Positions 10,201 to 21,108 of a stretch of DNA of 45,460 nucleotides are shown here, in pieces. The first letter of the stretch is position 1, and every line of letters starts with the position of its first letter. Both the position numbers and the translations under genes were made by a program. The stretch spans positions 1 to 45,460 of the forward strand of contig JAYMSP010000622.1 in NCBI GenBank assembly GCA_036897095.1, written 5' to 3'. Source of the DNA: Plantago elongata (Eukaryota > Streptophyta > Magnoliopsida > Lamiales > Plantaginaceae). Below the pieces are notes generated by a model. The model did no database searches. It was given only the letters and a program-made list of their open reading frames with translations, and was not told where the DNA came from.

Positions 10201-10648
10201 AATATGAAGATAGAATGCAATAAAACCAAATCTACTAAATGTAAAGGTCGTCGCAAAAGTTGGCAACTGTATTTATTTAAATATTTCATGTACAGTATAA
10301 ATAATTTGTAAAAAGCTTGTGTATATATTAATGTTGAGCTTTGCAATACCTATAAGCAGTGTCTGAATTGATCGTGTGCAATTACAGGAAGAATCTCAAC
10401 TTAATAAGATTACTCGTGATAGTGGAAAGATTACAGTGGAGCAGGTGCATGGGTTGATGTCACAGGTAACTTTACTGCTATACCATGCACACCAGTCAAA
10501 CAATTCTCAGTAAGTTTACAATTTGATTGACAAGTACATTGCTTTCCCATTGGTCTAGGTGATCAAGGATATCCTATTCAATTCTGTCCGCCAGTCGGAT
10601 AAATCAAGCAATGATTCACCCGTTCCTGAACCAATGGTTGAATCCTGA
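7204..10648 (+). CDS. CSN5: COP9 signalosome complex subunit 5 (deneddylase), 6 exons, 357 aa
   Basis: CSN5 is the metalloprotease of the COP9 signalosome. It removes NEDD8/RUB1 from cullins and so controls cullin-RING ubiquitin ligases in nucleus and cytosol. Exons: 7,204-7,599; 9,003-9,284; 9,363-9,510; 9,602-9,681; 10,388-10,465; 10,559-10,648. All introns are GT-AG, and the joined frame is open for 1,074 bases. The MPN+/JAMM residues are present: E82, the [14 protein letters not shown] block with H144, H146 and D157. These match human E76, H138, H140 and D151 with a constant offset of six. Arabidopsis CSN5A is 358 aa, so the length is right. The start at 7,204 (MDLSSSS) fits the family; an in-frame ATG at 7,105 would add 33 unusual residues. 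Which of the plant paralogues (CSN5A or B) it equals cannot be said. Confidence 0.96.
8563..8659 (-). other. Nuclear plastid DNA insertion (NUPT): fragment of chloroplast 23S rRNA
   Basis: Inside CSN5 intron 1 (7,600-9,002) about 97 bases read as the reverse complement of the plastid 23S rRNA gene, from its 3' third. Key stretches are GAGCACTCATCTTGGGGTGG, TTAGATGCTTTCAGCA and CCCAGCGTTTACCGTGGGCAC (with CTTCCCAG instead of CTACCCAG here). Compared with the plastid sequence as I recall it there are only a few substitutions, for example GCAATTAT for GCAGTTAT and CCACAC for CCGCAC. The flanks are ordinary AT-rich intron. The fragment is far too short to be a working rRNA gene. Confidence 0.85.
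9851..10098. mobile_element. Stowaway-type MITE (248 bp) in CSN5 intron 4
   Basis: The left end CTTCCTCTGTCCCGTACAAT and the right end, inverted, CTCCCTCCGTCTCGTACAAT are near-perfect terminal inverted repeats continuing into AAGACAC. TA flanks both ends (9,849-9,850 and 10,099-10,100). The CTCCCTCYGTCC terminus and TA target site are the definition of Stowaway/Tc1-Mariner MITEs. The element is non-coding and sits wholly inside the 706-base intron. Confidence 0.93.
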
Positions 10649-12204
10649 AGATAACCTTATACAAGCCTTCTTTTTCTGATTAGTTTTCACATGCCTTTTG
10701 CTGAAGAATGGGGCTTGCAACATGGTTGCACTTATTTAAAAGATGGTTTTGGAAATATTTAATACCGCATTCGGGCAATTGAATGTCTTGCATTAGTATG
10801 CTAGTAAATTAAGTATCAGTTTGTTCATTCTGTTGCCTGAATTAAGAATCCTAGGTTTAAGTGCTCCAGCTTATTTGGTTCTCGACGCACTTATCTTCCT
10901 GAGTTCTGAGGTCTAACTTTTGTATTAGATTAAGAAGGTTGTTCTTATTACAAAGATTGCTTCTTTTTTTTGTTTTGGTTGCAAGTTCTGGACTAGGAAA
11001 CTCAAGTTTATGAGGGCATTAATTAATAGAATTTATTAAGAGAATCTATTAAGAGCAAGCTGTGTAAAATCATTGTCTAAGCACGGGTGAAATGCAAAAA
11101 GTCCCATGTATCTTGTGAAACCCGTGCAAACCCAGAAACTTCGTTTTGTTTTAGAAGATCTAAAAGTTGAGGGAGTACTTTGTTACATGAACGTATTATG
11201 AGTGGTTTAGAATTTGAGGGAACTTTTACATTTATTACTTCCCTGTTTCAGTTTTGTGGCGACTCTGAAATTGGAGGCACACCAGAACCAACAATTATTA
11301 ATTTTTTATATTACTTTCGTATACATTTCTCACTAAAATTGTTGTACACTTTTGTCACTTTTTAATATTTATCACTAATTTTATGTTTTCACTATGAATT
11401 ATATGCCAACTCTAAGTTAAGTTCTCAATGTACCGAGAAATTCAGATTAATATAAGAAGTTGCGATTGTAACTAAGGTAGTAAATTGCAAAATTTTGAAA
11501 TTGGAATGGGCATGTGAGTAAATATGTAAAGAGAAATGTGAAGATTCGAGATTGGTCGACACGTAGAGACTGATAATGAAGTTGGAGCACTTTTATTCTC
11601 TGAGAAATGGTCCACTGGGAATGCAGGTTTATGGCAGTTGTCTATCGAACTTATTCCATCTGTTTCTAAATGGTATTATTATTTCATTGCTTGTAGTGAT
11701 ATATGGTGTCTAAAAGAGAAAAGAAGACTAGAGCAACTTCAAGGGTTAATATCCATCTTCCCAGCTTTTTACGGGATTCCAATGAAATTGTAGAATATTA
11801 ATTTCTTCCTTGTGAAATTCTTAATCTAGTCACTTGCATCAAATGTTACCTAAATTTGTGCCATGGATCTATGGATATTTTCTTGGTCTCACACACATCC
11901 ACTTAGATCACGTATCTTTTGAAAAGTTGTTCATCCTGTGTTTTTCTATTTTAGATGCTTCAAATTAAACACCTTATTTAACGTGAATTTAAATTACTCA
12001 CCATTTAAACGAATAAGTTTGATAGACAATAGTTTCCTTTTTGTTAAGAAAGATTATGTAAGTTTATACTCACACCGTTTCAAGTTCAATTATCACACTC
12101 CATTTTAAGGATACTGATTTCAATTTTGTGTCCCTAAAACAAAAAATCTTCATCTTACACTCACTTTCATCTTACTATAAAAAGATCATAACATCTCTAT
12201 AATG
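10649..12204. other. Intergenic DNA downstream of CSN5
   Basis: No gene is supported here. The first few hundred bases would hold the CSN5 3' UTR. A short frame at 11,180-11,365 has no recognisable content. The rest is AT-rich and unremarkable up to the hAT element's target duplication. Confidence 0.7.
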
Positions 12205-12212
12205 GTAGGAGC

Positions 12213-12997
12213 TAGGGCTGAGCATTAACAGTCCGGACCCGAATTTTACCTGGACACGAACATGATCCGATCCAAATTCATACCGGACCGTATTTTTCGA
12301 TACGGGTTCAATATTCCACATTCCGGGTCCGGGCCGGACCGGGTCAAACTCGTACTTTTTCGGTCCAGCCCGGAAATATTGGAATGCATAGGAGTGTTAT
12401 GTTCAACTTGACCCATTTATGCACTACCTATCCATCTCACACCTGGCCCATACACATGGCCCATATTCTCACGTTATCTCTCTCATTCAATTACCTTCAT
12501 CCCCCACAATTCATTTTCATTCTACACCACCAAACAAAATCAAGATTCATCTTCAGATTTTGCTCCAAGCCTCCATACGTGCGCTGCCCCAATCCCCATC
12601 TCTCCACCTCGTCATCTCGTGCCCAACGCCGTGCCGCCTCACCTCCTCCGCCGCTAATCTACTCCAGGCTTCCCGATCTTGTTGTCTACTATTTGGCAGT
12701 TATTGTTCTTGTGTGGGAAGTTCATTTGCAAGGCTGCAATTGTCTGAAATGGGTGAAGTAGGATTAATTTGATTGTTAAAAATACTCCAACTACAATGTT
12801 CAGATTTGATGTTTAACAATATTATAATTTTTTATTCTTATTTTTACATATTCAAACGGTCACCGGACTGACCCGTATTTTTCGGGTCCGGGCCGGGCTA
12901 TGCCCGTTTCAAACATGTCCGGGTTTCGGGTCAACCAAAGATGACCATTTAACTTCCGGTCCATTCCGGGCCGGGTTTGACCCGGTGCTGAGTCCTA
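12213..12997. mobile_element. Non-autonomous hAT-type element 1 (785 bp)
   Basis: It is flanked by a perfect 8-bp duplication, GTAGGAGC at 12,205-12,212 and 12,998-13,005. Termini are TAGGGCTGAGCA and, inverted, TAGGACTCAGCA. Both subterminal regions are packed with CCGGGTC/GACCCG-type motifs, which are probable transposase-binding sites (12,230-12,380 and 12,855-12,985). Eight-base target duplications and TAGGG-type ends are typical of hAT. The middle (about 12,385-12,760) is pyrimidine-rich and unlike the ends; its open frames resemble no protein I know. Confidence 0.92.
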
Positions 12998-13005
12998 GTA
13001 GGAGC

Positions 13006-13848
13006 ATCTAACTAGTAATAGAAATGGAGTAACATACTAGGCAGGTTTGTGTATGAGCGTGCCATGTGTGTGTAGATAATAGGATTGAATAGCCCAATTG
13101 AGCTAAGTGCTGGTCCTTTGTTTTTGTTGGAGGCCATGACATTATGTATATGTGATATGTGCCATCTTATCCTTGTGAACAAGACCTCACATGAAGCTTA
13201 TAATCATTTTCAAAGCTTCCTTGTTTGAGTTAACCTTTTCATCATGTTCTTCAGCTGCTTTCATGTTCATGACTTATTTTGTTGCCTACCAAATTCAAAA
13301 TCCAATTTCAAATTGATGATTCTATCTAGTTATATGTTACAGTGATAGACCATCTGTCACTTCATCACATCTGTAATCTATTTAACTATAATTTATAAAT
13401 CATATGTGCAGGAGTTATGATTAAAATGGTTTATATTTATGTACTGTTAAAATTACTTCAGTTTAATTCAACTATAATTAATTATAATTACATTATAATT
13501 TAATTAATTAAATTTCAGTAGAAGATAATAAAACCTTACAATATTTGAATTCATATATGGATAGATATATCCCAAAATGTTTGATTTGATATAATATATT
13601 TTTCAAAGTTTTATCCCAGAATGTTAAAAGAGGGAGCCCCTAATATATGGATCTTCATGTCAAAATTTCAACATATATTTTGGTAATTTATAGAAATTTT
13701 TATATGAAATTTAACAAAAATTATGCCCAGTCAATATATTAAAAATAAATAGTGAATGAAGTCTTTGTTATTTCTTGTTTTAATTTTATAAAGGAAATTT
13801 CTTTAGACAATGTTTTCTTTTTCTGAAATGATTATAATTAAACTGATT

Positions 13849-13897
<49 letters not shown>

Positions 13898-15009
13898 TTT
13901 AAAAATTTTTGAAAAGAATTAATTAAAATAATCTGAACTGAACTTTATGAGTTTTCAGACGAACAAAATATATACTATAGCTTCCATTTTTATTATTTGT
14001 GGATGGATGTGGATACGGATACCATCTCACTTTATTAATTAATTATTACTTTAATTTATCTTATAATTAAATTAATTAACTAAAAATGCATGTCGGACTC
14101 TCAATAATATTTCACCAAATTATTTATTAGTATCATTGCTTTCCGAATTTGCATGATTCATAGATATTTTAAGATTTTGATGTTAAATTTGAAAGAATTA
14201 ATGCTTCGTATACATATATTCTCGAACAATAAAATACAATTGAAATGAAATATATTGAGAACCACAAGACAACTAGCTCTACCCGATCTTCAAGTATCTC
14301 AACATCTCTCTCTAACTAGTTCAAAATTATGAGAAATAAGTTCACTAATTATACAACTACATAATTGATTTTTTGTAAGCATACATATTGGGAGCCCTCG
14401 TTTACATATTGGTTTAAATCAAATAATGTTATGAATCTTACACTATACAAAAGAAGAGGCGAATATATTCTTATGCTCTACCCAACCCATGATCATTTGC
14501 AAAAAGTTGGGTTCTATATAATGTGAAATTAATGAGGTTGCTACTTGCACGTAACATTTTGCATCAAAATTAAAACTGATGCACTATATATAATCTTTTT
14601 AAATGAAATGGAAAGGTAATTTGAATCTCGACTCATTAGTTAAATGTGAAACATTTTATCAATTGAGCTGTATATAATAGTTAAAAGCTGCCAACTTGGC
14701 CAGATGATACATAACTCAAAACATCCTGCTCCAATTAACATTCCTTCACCGAAATGTAACTGCAAATGTTGGATGGAATAGATTTTGGGAATTTTGTAAG
14801 GAAGATGAGAACACTTCAGCTAAAAGTTGGAAGTAATAAGGTATTCGAGCACTTAAGAACCGGTGCTTATAAGGTTAATAGATAGTAGAAGATCGAAGTA
14901 TTTTATAGAACAAAAGTTTTTAATAGTTTATTAATTAGGAGTTTAACCAAATAACTTTTATAAAATGCAGAATGTAATTTTTGTATATTACAAACAACAT
15001 CACAACTAT
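13006..15009. other. Intergenic AT-rich DNA
   Basis: About 2 kb without a supportable gene. It contains an (AT)n microsatellite at about 13,855-13,893 and several poly-A/T-rich runs. I see no terminal repeats or coding frames. Confidence 0.7.
13855..13893. repeat. (AT)n microsatellite
   Basis: About 19 uninterrupted TA/AT dinucleotides in an AT-rich intergenic stretch. Such tracts vary in length between individuals. Confidence 0.95.
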
Positions 15010-15534
15010 TGTAATGGCTACGTTTAGCTCAATCAACCGATCACCAAACACAATGACCAATAACTCTACGGCGTTCCTCTAACAGTTGAGACAACTATCA
15101 CACAAACAATCAATCAAACAACTCACACACAAGGTTTTACGTGGTTCGACAAATGTATACGTCCACGGGATTAACTAGAAATTCTATTATTGATCAGTTC
15201 GTTTACAGTGATACAATAACACTTCAACAATGGAGAATTACAGAAAACCTATCGAAATCTCAGAAAAAACTGTTTCAGAAGCTTGAAGAAGAAGTTAATT
15301 AATTTTGATGTGATACTAACTAATTCTCTCATTGAAGAAGCCTTACAGCCTTTTATATGCGTGCTATGACATCATATCACATGCCATCACGTGTCACAAG
15401 CCAACCAGTGAACGACACATCACCCAGTCCATGTGAACTCACGCTCTCAGCTACTTCAACAACTTATTCTAGCTGCCAGCTCACATAAACGACTTAGCGT
15501 TATAACCACTGTCTATCTGACTATTGCTGTAACA
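15010..15534 (-). repeat. 3' LTR of copia copy 1
   Basis: The LTR is inferred by comparison with the second copy (41,910-42,442). On the minus strand it starts TGTTACAGCAATAG at 15,534 and ends near 15,010. The shared blocks include CGTTTAGCTCAATCAACCGA and GGTTTTACGTGGTTCGAC. The terminal TGTAAT here differs slightly from TGTTAC in copy 2, so the left border is less certain. A purine-rich GGGAGG lies just inside, a possible polypurine tract. Confidence 0.75.
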
Positions 15535-15683
15535 TTGCCTTCAGTACTTCACAATTTAAACCTCCCTGAATTCAATCTACTCTTCACAAATCATCACTTT
15601 AGATTGAATTCCACTGTGGTACTCCAATGTCACTCCTATGGTTGGAGTAGACCCTCCTGCACTTTCATTAATGATGAACAAAG

Positions 15684-16154
15684 CTAAAACTTCGATACAG
15701 GCAAAGCTTTTGTCAAGCTATCAGTCATACTCACCGAAGTATGTATCTTTTCCACTTTGATATTTCCATCAACAATCAAATCTCTGATATAATACAGCCT
15801 CACATCAATGTGCTTAGTCCTCTCATGAAACACTTGATGTTCAGACAACTGTATTGCACTCTGATTATCACAATACACTGAAACACACTCCTGATATATG
15901 TCAAGCTCCTCAAGTAAACCCTTAAGCCACAAAGCTTCCTTAATTGCTTCAGTCAGTGCAATAAATTCAGCCTTTGTATTTGATAGAGCCACCACTTGTT
16001 GTTGTGAGATTTTCCAGCTTATAGCAGTTCCATATAGAGTAAACACATATCCAGTGTTAAACTTTCTTTTGTCAGCATTAGATGCATAATCAACATCCAC
16101 ATATCCCACCAAAGGTTGATCAGAATCCTCCACCTTCTTGAAAATACTATCCAT
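15684..16154 (-). pseudogene. RNase H domain remnant of copia copy 1
   Basis: A 156-residue frame contains LVGYVDVDYASNADKRKFNTGYVF split around the first catalytic Asp, then NTKAEFIALTEAIKEALWL, VYCDNQSAIQL and HERTKHIDVRLYYIRD. These are the copia RNase H motifs in order (D, E, D, H-D). It is one of the best preserved parts and runs to a normal C-terminal ...TKALPVSKF. Confidence 0.88.
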
Positions 16155-16430
16155 GATCCATTGTACCTTTGATAAACCTCAATACCCCTTTCACAACTTC
16201 CCAATACATGTCCAGGATTGCTCATATACATGTTGATTACACTCAAGAATATGCAAGGTCAGGCCTGCAGCAAATCATGGTATACATGACACTTCCAACT
16301 GCACTTGCATAAGGTATAGCCTCCATTTTATGCTTTCCTGTTTAAGTAGTAGGGCATTGATCATTTGAGACTTTCAAGCTCAGACTCAAGGGAACAGATG
16401 CAAGCTTGGACTCATGCATCTTCAACTTGG

Positions 16431-17131
16431 TTAATTCTTCAAATAACTATACAGGGTAAGAGTAGTCACTTGTTGATCTTCACTTCTATGTATATTCATA
16501 CCAAGTATCCTCTTTGCAAATCTCAAATCCTTCATCTCAAATTTCTTGTCCAGTCTTGTCTTCACCCCTTCAATCATCTTCTTACATTTACCAACAATCA
16601 AAATATCATCAACATACAATAATAGGTATAGCAATCATGTACTACCATCTCCAGTTTGGTAAATACAACTATCATAGCTGCTTCTCTTAAACCCCGCAAT
16701 TAACATAAAGATATCAAACCTCTTGTACCACTATCTAGGAGATTGCTTTAAACCATACAATGATTTCTTGAGCAAGCATGTCTTAGAATCAACATTCTTC
16801 AACTCTACTCCATCTGCACTTTCATAAAGATTCTTTTTTCCAAATTTCCATGTAAGAAAGCAGTTTTTACATCCTTTTGTTGTAGATAGAATCCATTATG
16901 AGTCATAATAGACAATGATATCCTGATTGAAGTATGCTTAACCAAAGGAGAAAAGATTTTTGAGTAATCTATTCCTTCTCTCTGTGTAAAGCCTTTGGCA
17001 ACCAACCTTGCCTTGAACCTCACTTGTCCTCCTATTGCAGATTCATCTTTCTTCTTGAATATCCACTTGCACCCTACTAGCTTGGTGTTTCTAGGTAAAG
17101 TGACAATATTCCAGGTTTCATTCTTGTACAT
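16431..17131 (-). pseudogene. Reverse transcriptase remnant of copia copy 1
   Basis: The 17,131-16,805 frame has NTKLVGCKWIFKKK, RFKARLVAKGFTQREGIDY and VKTAFLHGNLE, classic RVT_2 motifs. The 16,634-16,431 frame carries the catalytic LLYVDDILIVG and the FEMKDL segment. A stop or frameshift at about 16,800-16,640 separates them, so the enzyme is broken. Confidence 0.88.
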
Positions 17132-17326
17132 GGAATCTAATTTTCTGTATAGCTTTCAACCACATATCCTTCTCTTGACAAGTGACAACTACAATATAGT
17201 TGTTGGTTCAGTGTAACAGACATCCTCAGAAACACTGAGAGCATAAGACACCATGTATGATTTTCCTACCCTCCCAAAACCATACAGGTTTAGGGCTTGT
17301 CTTCCAGTTCTCCTAGCCCTATCTGT

Positions 17327-18515
17327 CTATGTTTCACTAATAGTTGTATCCACTGTTGTATCAACATTGTCTGATACATCCTCATCAGTCTCATGGCCAA
17401 TACTATTGTCAACCACCTGAGTATCAGTCTTAAGCTTCACCTCAATGTTTAATCCATCCAGACCATCATCCTTAGTACTAGTATGATTCAATACTTGTGA
17501 GCTTTGAGTTTTGAGTGGCATCACCTTCTTATTGAAGGTCACATCCCTGCTAAGGATACACTTCTTCTGATCAATGCTCCACAACTTGTATCCTTTAATC
17601 CCGGTTGGGTATCCCAAGAACACAGACCTCAGTGCCCTGGCATCCAACTTGTCCTGCCTAGTGTGAACCAGACCTAAGCAACCAAATACCTTCAAGTGAT
17701 CCATCTTCGGAACATCTTCAGACCACACTTCGTCAGGAGTTTTAGACTTTAATGTTGAGGTGGGACTTCTATTGATCAGATAGGATGTAGTGTTTGCAGC
17801 CTCTCCCCAGAACCTCTTAGGCAACCCAGAACTAATGAGCATACACCTTATTCTTTCCAATATAGTTCTGTTATACCTCTCAGCAACTTCATTCTGATGT
17901 GGAGTGCCAAGTATTGTCCTATGCCTAATGACCCCTTTCTCTTAGCAGAATTCATTGAATTCTCCTGACAAATACTCCAAGCCATTGTCAGTTCTGAGAT
18001 ACTTCAATCTTCTCCTTGTTTCTCAACCTGAATCAACCACTCGTTAAACTTTGAGAATGCCTCATCCTTGCTTTTCAGCACCGTAAGCCAAACCTTCCTA
18101 GAGTTGTCATCAATTAAAATCATGTAATACCTTCCCCAATCATAGTCTCAGTCCTTGAAGGCCCCCATAAGTCAGAGTGAACATAATCAAATGGATATCT
18201 AGTGTTATGCTTCCCAGTTTCATAACTTGATTTGTGTGCCTTTCCTAGGACACAATCCTCACAAAAACTCACCTTGGTAATCTTATCCTCACCTAGAAGC
18301 CCTTGCTTAGACATCTCCTTCAACCCTTTCTCATTGATATGAGCCAATCTCTCATGCCACAGTTGAGTTTTATCCAGTGTTGAAGCAACAGTTGTGCTAA
18401 CAGTCACAACAATAGAAGTTGTTCTAGTACTAGTCACCACTTCTCCTCTCAAATAGTATAAACCATTAATGATATATGCTTTTATCACAGGTGTATTCCC
18501 CCTGCTTACTGTCAT
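17327..18515 (-). pseudogene. GAG-pre-integrase and integrase remnants of copia copy 1
   Basis: The 18,515-18,120 frame includes LWHERLAHINEKGLKEMSKQ, the HHCC-type zinc region with CEDCVLGKAHK, and the start of the core (YVHSDLWGPS). After breaks, the 17,860-17,327 frame has RIRCMLISSGLPKRFWGEA, then LRSVFLGYPTGIKGYKLW, the usual C-terminal part. Between them (about 17,870-18,060) the catalytic TDNG and E region is readable in shifted frames with a stop at about 17,943. Confidence 0.85.
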
Positions 18516-18695
18516 GACACCATGCTCAGATTCATACTTGTAACCTTTCTTATCTAATATGCCATGTGATATCAGATTCCTCCTAAAGTCAGGTATGAAC
18601 CTTACATCAGTACTCTATCAACCCCATCATGCATCTTGATTATGATGTTACCAATTCCCATAATAGCACTCAAATGATCATCCCCAAGCCTAACG

Positions 18696-19384
18696 TTACC
18701 AAGGAACACATGCCTCAGAGTATATCAAACCATTCAATAATGTAACATTTATGGAGCAACATCCAGAATCCATAATCCAAGATAAGCCACATAAAGTATT
18801 GGTTATAGAAAGTACCTGAGCATCATTGTAGATATTTGATGTTTCTCCAACATCAGCCATATTGGCTTCACCTTGAAATTGTGCTCCTGGATTTGTCCTT
18901 TCTCTTTTTAAGAGAAAACAATGCTTCTTCAGGTGCCCAACCTTCTTGCAGTGGAAGCATTTTCTCTTCTCAAAATTTTCACAAACACCTGTTGTGTGAT
19001 CCTTTTGAGCTTTGATTTTCTTCCCTTTGTTGACTAGGTTCCTGTTCCAAGCAATCTTCACACTCATGCTTTCAGCTAATGTCTCTGCAGGTAGGCTACA
19101 TGGATTGTTTTGTTCCAGTTTGTCCCTCAAGGCTTTCTCTACATCAGATGCCTTCATGTCATCCGCTTAGTCATGACTATTGAGTCAATGAAGTGCTCAT
19201 AACTCTTAGGCAATGAGCTCAACAAGATAACTGCCTTATCATTATCTTGAACCTTGATGTCCAAAGCTTCCAGCTCCAAGCATAGCTTATTGATGCGCTT
19301 CTTGCGGATCAATAAGGAAGCTTCCTGCGGATCACCAGGAAGATTGATTCCAATGGTTGGAAGCTTCTCGAGCGATCTTGCCAT
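18696..19384 (-). pseudogene. gag and protease remnants of copia copy 1
   Basis: The 19,384-19,154 frame has the gag core signature LSSLPKSYEHFIDSI; the next frame (19,157-18,696) carries a zinc knuckle CFHCKKVGHLKKHC and the protease site WIMDSGCC. The N-terminal half of a normal copia gag is missing: the first ~25 residues do not look like gag, so a junction lies at about 19,310-19,350. Confidence 0.82.
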
Positions 19385-19831
19385 GGAGAAGAGCTTCCAC
19401 CGTGATGGTTGAATTTGATCTGAAAAAACTCATGACTGGAGCTCCGATGATTGTCCGGCGACGGCGATGGTGGTGATAAAATTGGAGAAGAAAGATTTAT
19501 TTTAGGACCAAAAAAAATTTAAGTTTTGTGAGGGGTAGATTTTATAAATTCATGTAATTTGTATTTTCAAAGTTGTTTAAATTATTGATATTGTTAATAA
19601 ATTAATTTTTAATATTGAAATTATGACACTTGTTCAATTTTATAAGGTGTGCTATTGTTAGTACAGTGCGACAGTATACTACAATTAGCCAACTTCTGAA
19701 ACTAGCTAGCTTTTGTGGACATGAAACTAGGTTTTGTAAATATGAAAGTAGTTTTTATGAACATAAAACCAGATTTTTGTTATTCTGAAACTAGCTTTTG
19801 TGTCCATTAAACTATTCTGTCAGTTTCAGGA
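19385..19831. other. Intergenic stretch with degenerate short repeats
   Basis: No gene. From about 19,690 to 19,830 there are several spaced variants of GAAACTAGCTTTTGTG (for example at about 19,698-19,716, 19,719-19,737 and 19,788-19,802). Similar pieces resume right of the Mutator-like element (about 20,793-20,870). The element therefore inserted into an older repeat-containing sequence. Confidence 0.6.
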
Positions 19832-20792
19832 GGGGATAATTTCATGAGTGGTACCCTAAGTTGTACAATTTCACGTTTTGGTACCTTTGTTTGACATAGC
19901 GTTCAATTTTACTACCTGTTAGTCCGAATTGACGGCTCCGTCAATTTTGAACGAATTAAGACGAATTGGTCCAAAATTCCGTCACTAAAATTTTGACCGA
20001 ATTTTTTAATTTTCTTTTAAAGTTTATTTTAATTTAGAATGTTTTAAGTAATATTGTAAAAGACAAATTCACCTTTGAAAGGCCATCTATGTCAATTAGA
20101 ATGACCAAAATCAAATTCCCCCAAATTGAAGCGAATATTTAATAATATTTCATCTTTAATTACAACACTTTAATTTTTATTGTATACTTCAAATCAATCA
20201 AACAATTTATTGTTTTAAGTTTAAGTTAATCAGTAGTAGAATTTAAAATTATTGACTAGTTGAATGTAAATGTATATCACTTATTTAATGGGTGCCTAAT
20301 GGTACGAGTAATCTACATATAAAACAAACAAACGCTTAAAAGAAGTGATATATTTGAATTTTTAAGTGATCTTAAAAAGTGTTGTAATAACATAAATAAA
20401 GATATGTGTAAATGTGTAACAATGAAAAATAAATCATTATTAATGAAGTAGGAAGTGAGTTAAGTTTATCACCATTCAACATAACTTAAACACTATACTG
20501 TAGTTTAAATTTATTTTTGGGCATTCTAATTGACAGAGATGGTCTTTTATAGGTGAATTTATCTTTTAAAATATTCTTTAAAATATTTTTAATTAAAATA
20601 CACTTTAAAAGAAAAATAAAAATTCGGTCAAAATTTTAGTGACGAAACAATTCGTTGTAATTCGCCTTAATTCGGTCAAAATTAACGGAGCCGTCAATTC
20701 TGACTAACGGAGTAGTAAAATTGTATTGCGTCAAATAAAGGTACCAAAACGTGAAATGGTACAACTTAGGGTACCATTTATGGAGTTTTCCC
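19832..20792. mobile_element. Non-autonomous Mutator-like element with long terminal inverted repeats (961 bp)
   Basis: The left end GGGGATAATTTCATGAGTGG and the right end, inverted, GGGAAAACTCCATAAATGGT are inverted repeats. Matching continues inward for roughly 250-280 bases per arm, through GTACCCTAAGTTGTACAATT, GACGGCTCCGTCAATTTTGA and the AGAATG/CATTCT region. It is flanked by a 9-bp near-duplication, GTTTCAGGA (19,823-19,831) and GTTTCAAGA (20,793-20,801). A 9-base target duplication with long TIRs is the Mutator signature. There is no coding frame; the central AT-rich core is about 400 bases. Confidence 0.88.
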
Positions 20793-20801
20793 GTTTCAAG
20801 A

Positions 20802-21100
20802 GCTAGTCTAGTTAGTTTTAGGATCTAGTGTGTTAGTTTCAGACTTTCAAGAGTTAGTTCATGCTTACGAATTTCAAATTGGTTATCTAATTCAATTTAG
20901 CACCCTTATTTGAAGTCCACTATTGTAGCCGGATTTCAAAAATTCTTGTCAAATTCATTTGAGCGAAATTTTGAGGTCCACAACTAATTAGAATAAACAT
21001 TTTAGCCATGGTTTAGCGAGGGATAGTTTTGTCCAACTAGAGTACATTTAGGCTCAAATAATTAGAACGACTTTATATGTAATTGTTTTAGAGAGCCATA
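20802..21100. other. Short intergenic spacer
   Basis: AT-rich sequence between the Mutator-like and second hAT elements. I see no gene or defined repeat apart from the degenerate motif at its left edge. Confidence 0.6.
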
Positions 21101-21108
21101 TTTATATG

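Larger units (their letters stand above)
15010..19384 (-). mobile_element. Ty1/copia retrotransposon copy 1, 5'-truncated and decayed
   Basis: Minus-strand order is gag with zinc knuckle, protease, GAG-pre-integrase and integrase, reverse transcriptase, RNase H, then a 3' LTR at 15,534-15,010. Integrase before RT is the Ty1/copia order. No matching 5' LTR or tRNA-type primer site is found to the right, and gag starts in mid-domain, so the 5' end is lost. Internal stops and frameshifts split the polyprotein. The copy is clearly the same family as the one at 41,910-44,551, with the same spacing between LTR and domains. Confidence 0.9.

Noticed and set aside
12384-12772. Two overlapping plus-strand open frames of 117-125 codons
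   Set aside because: They lie inside hAT element 1, are low-complexity His/Ser/Pro-rich, overlap each other in different frames and show no known motif.
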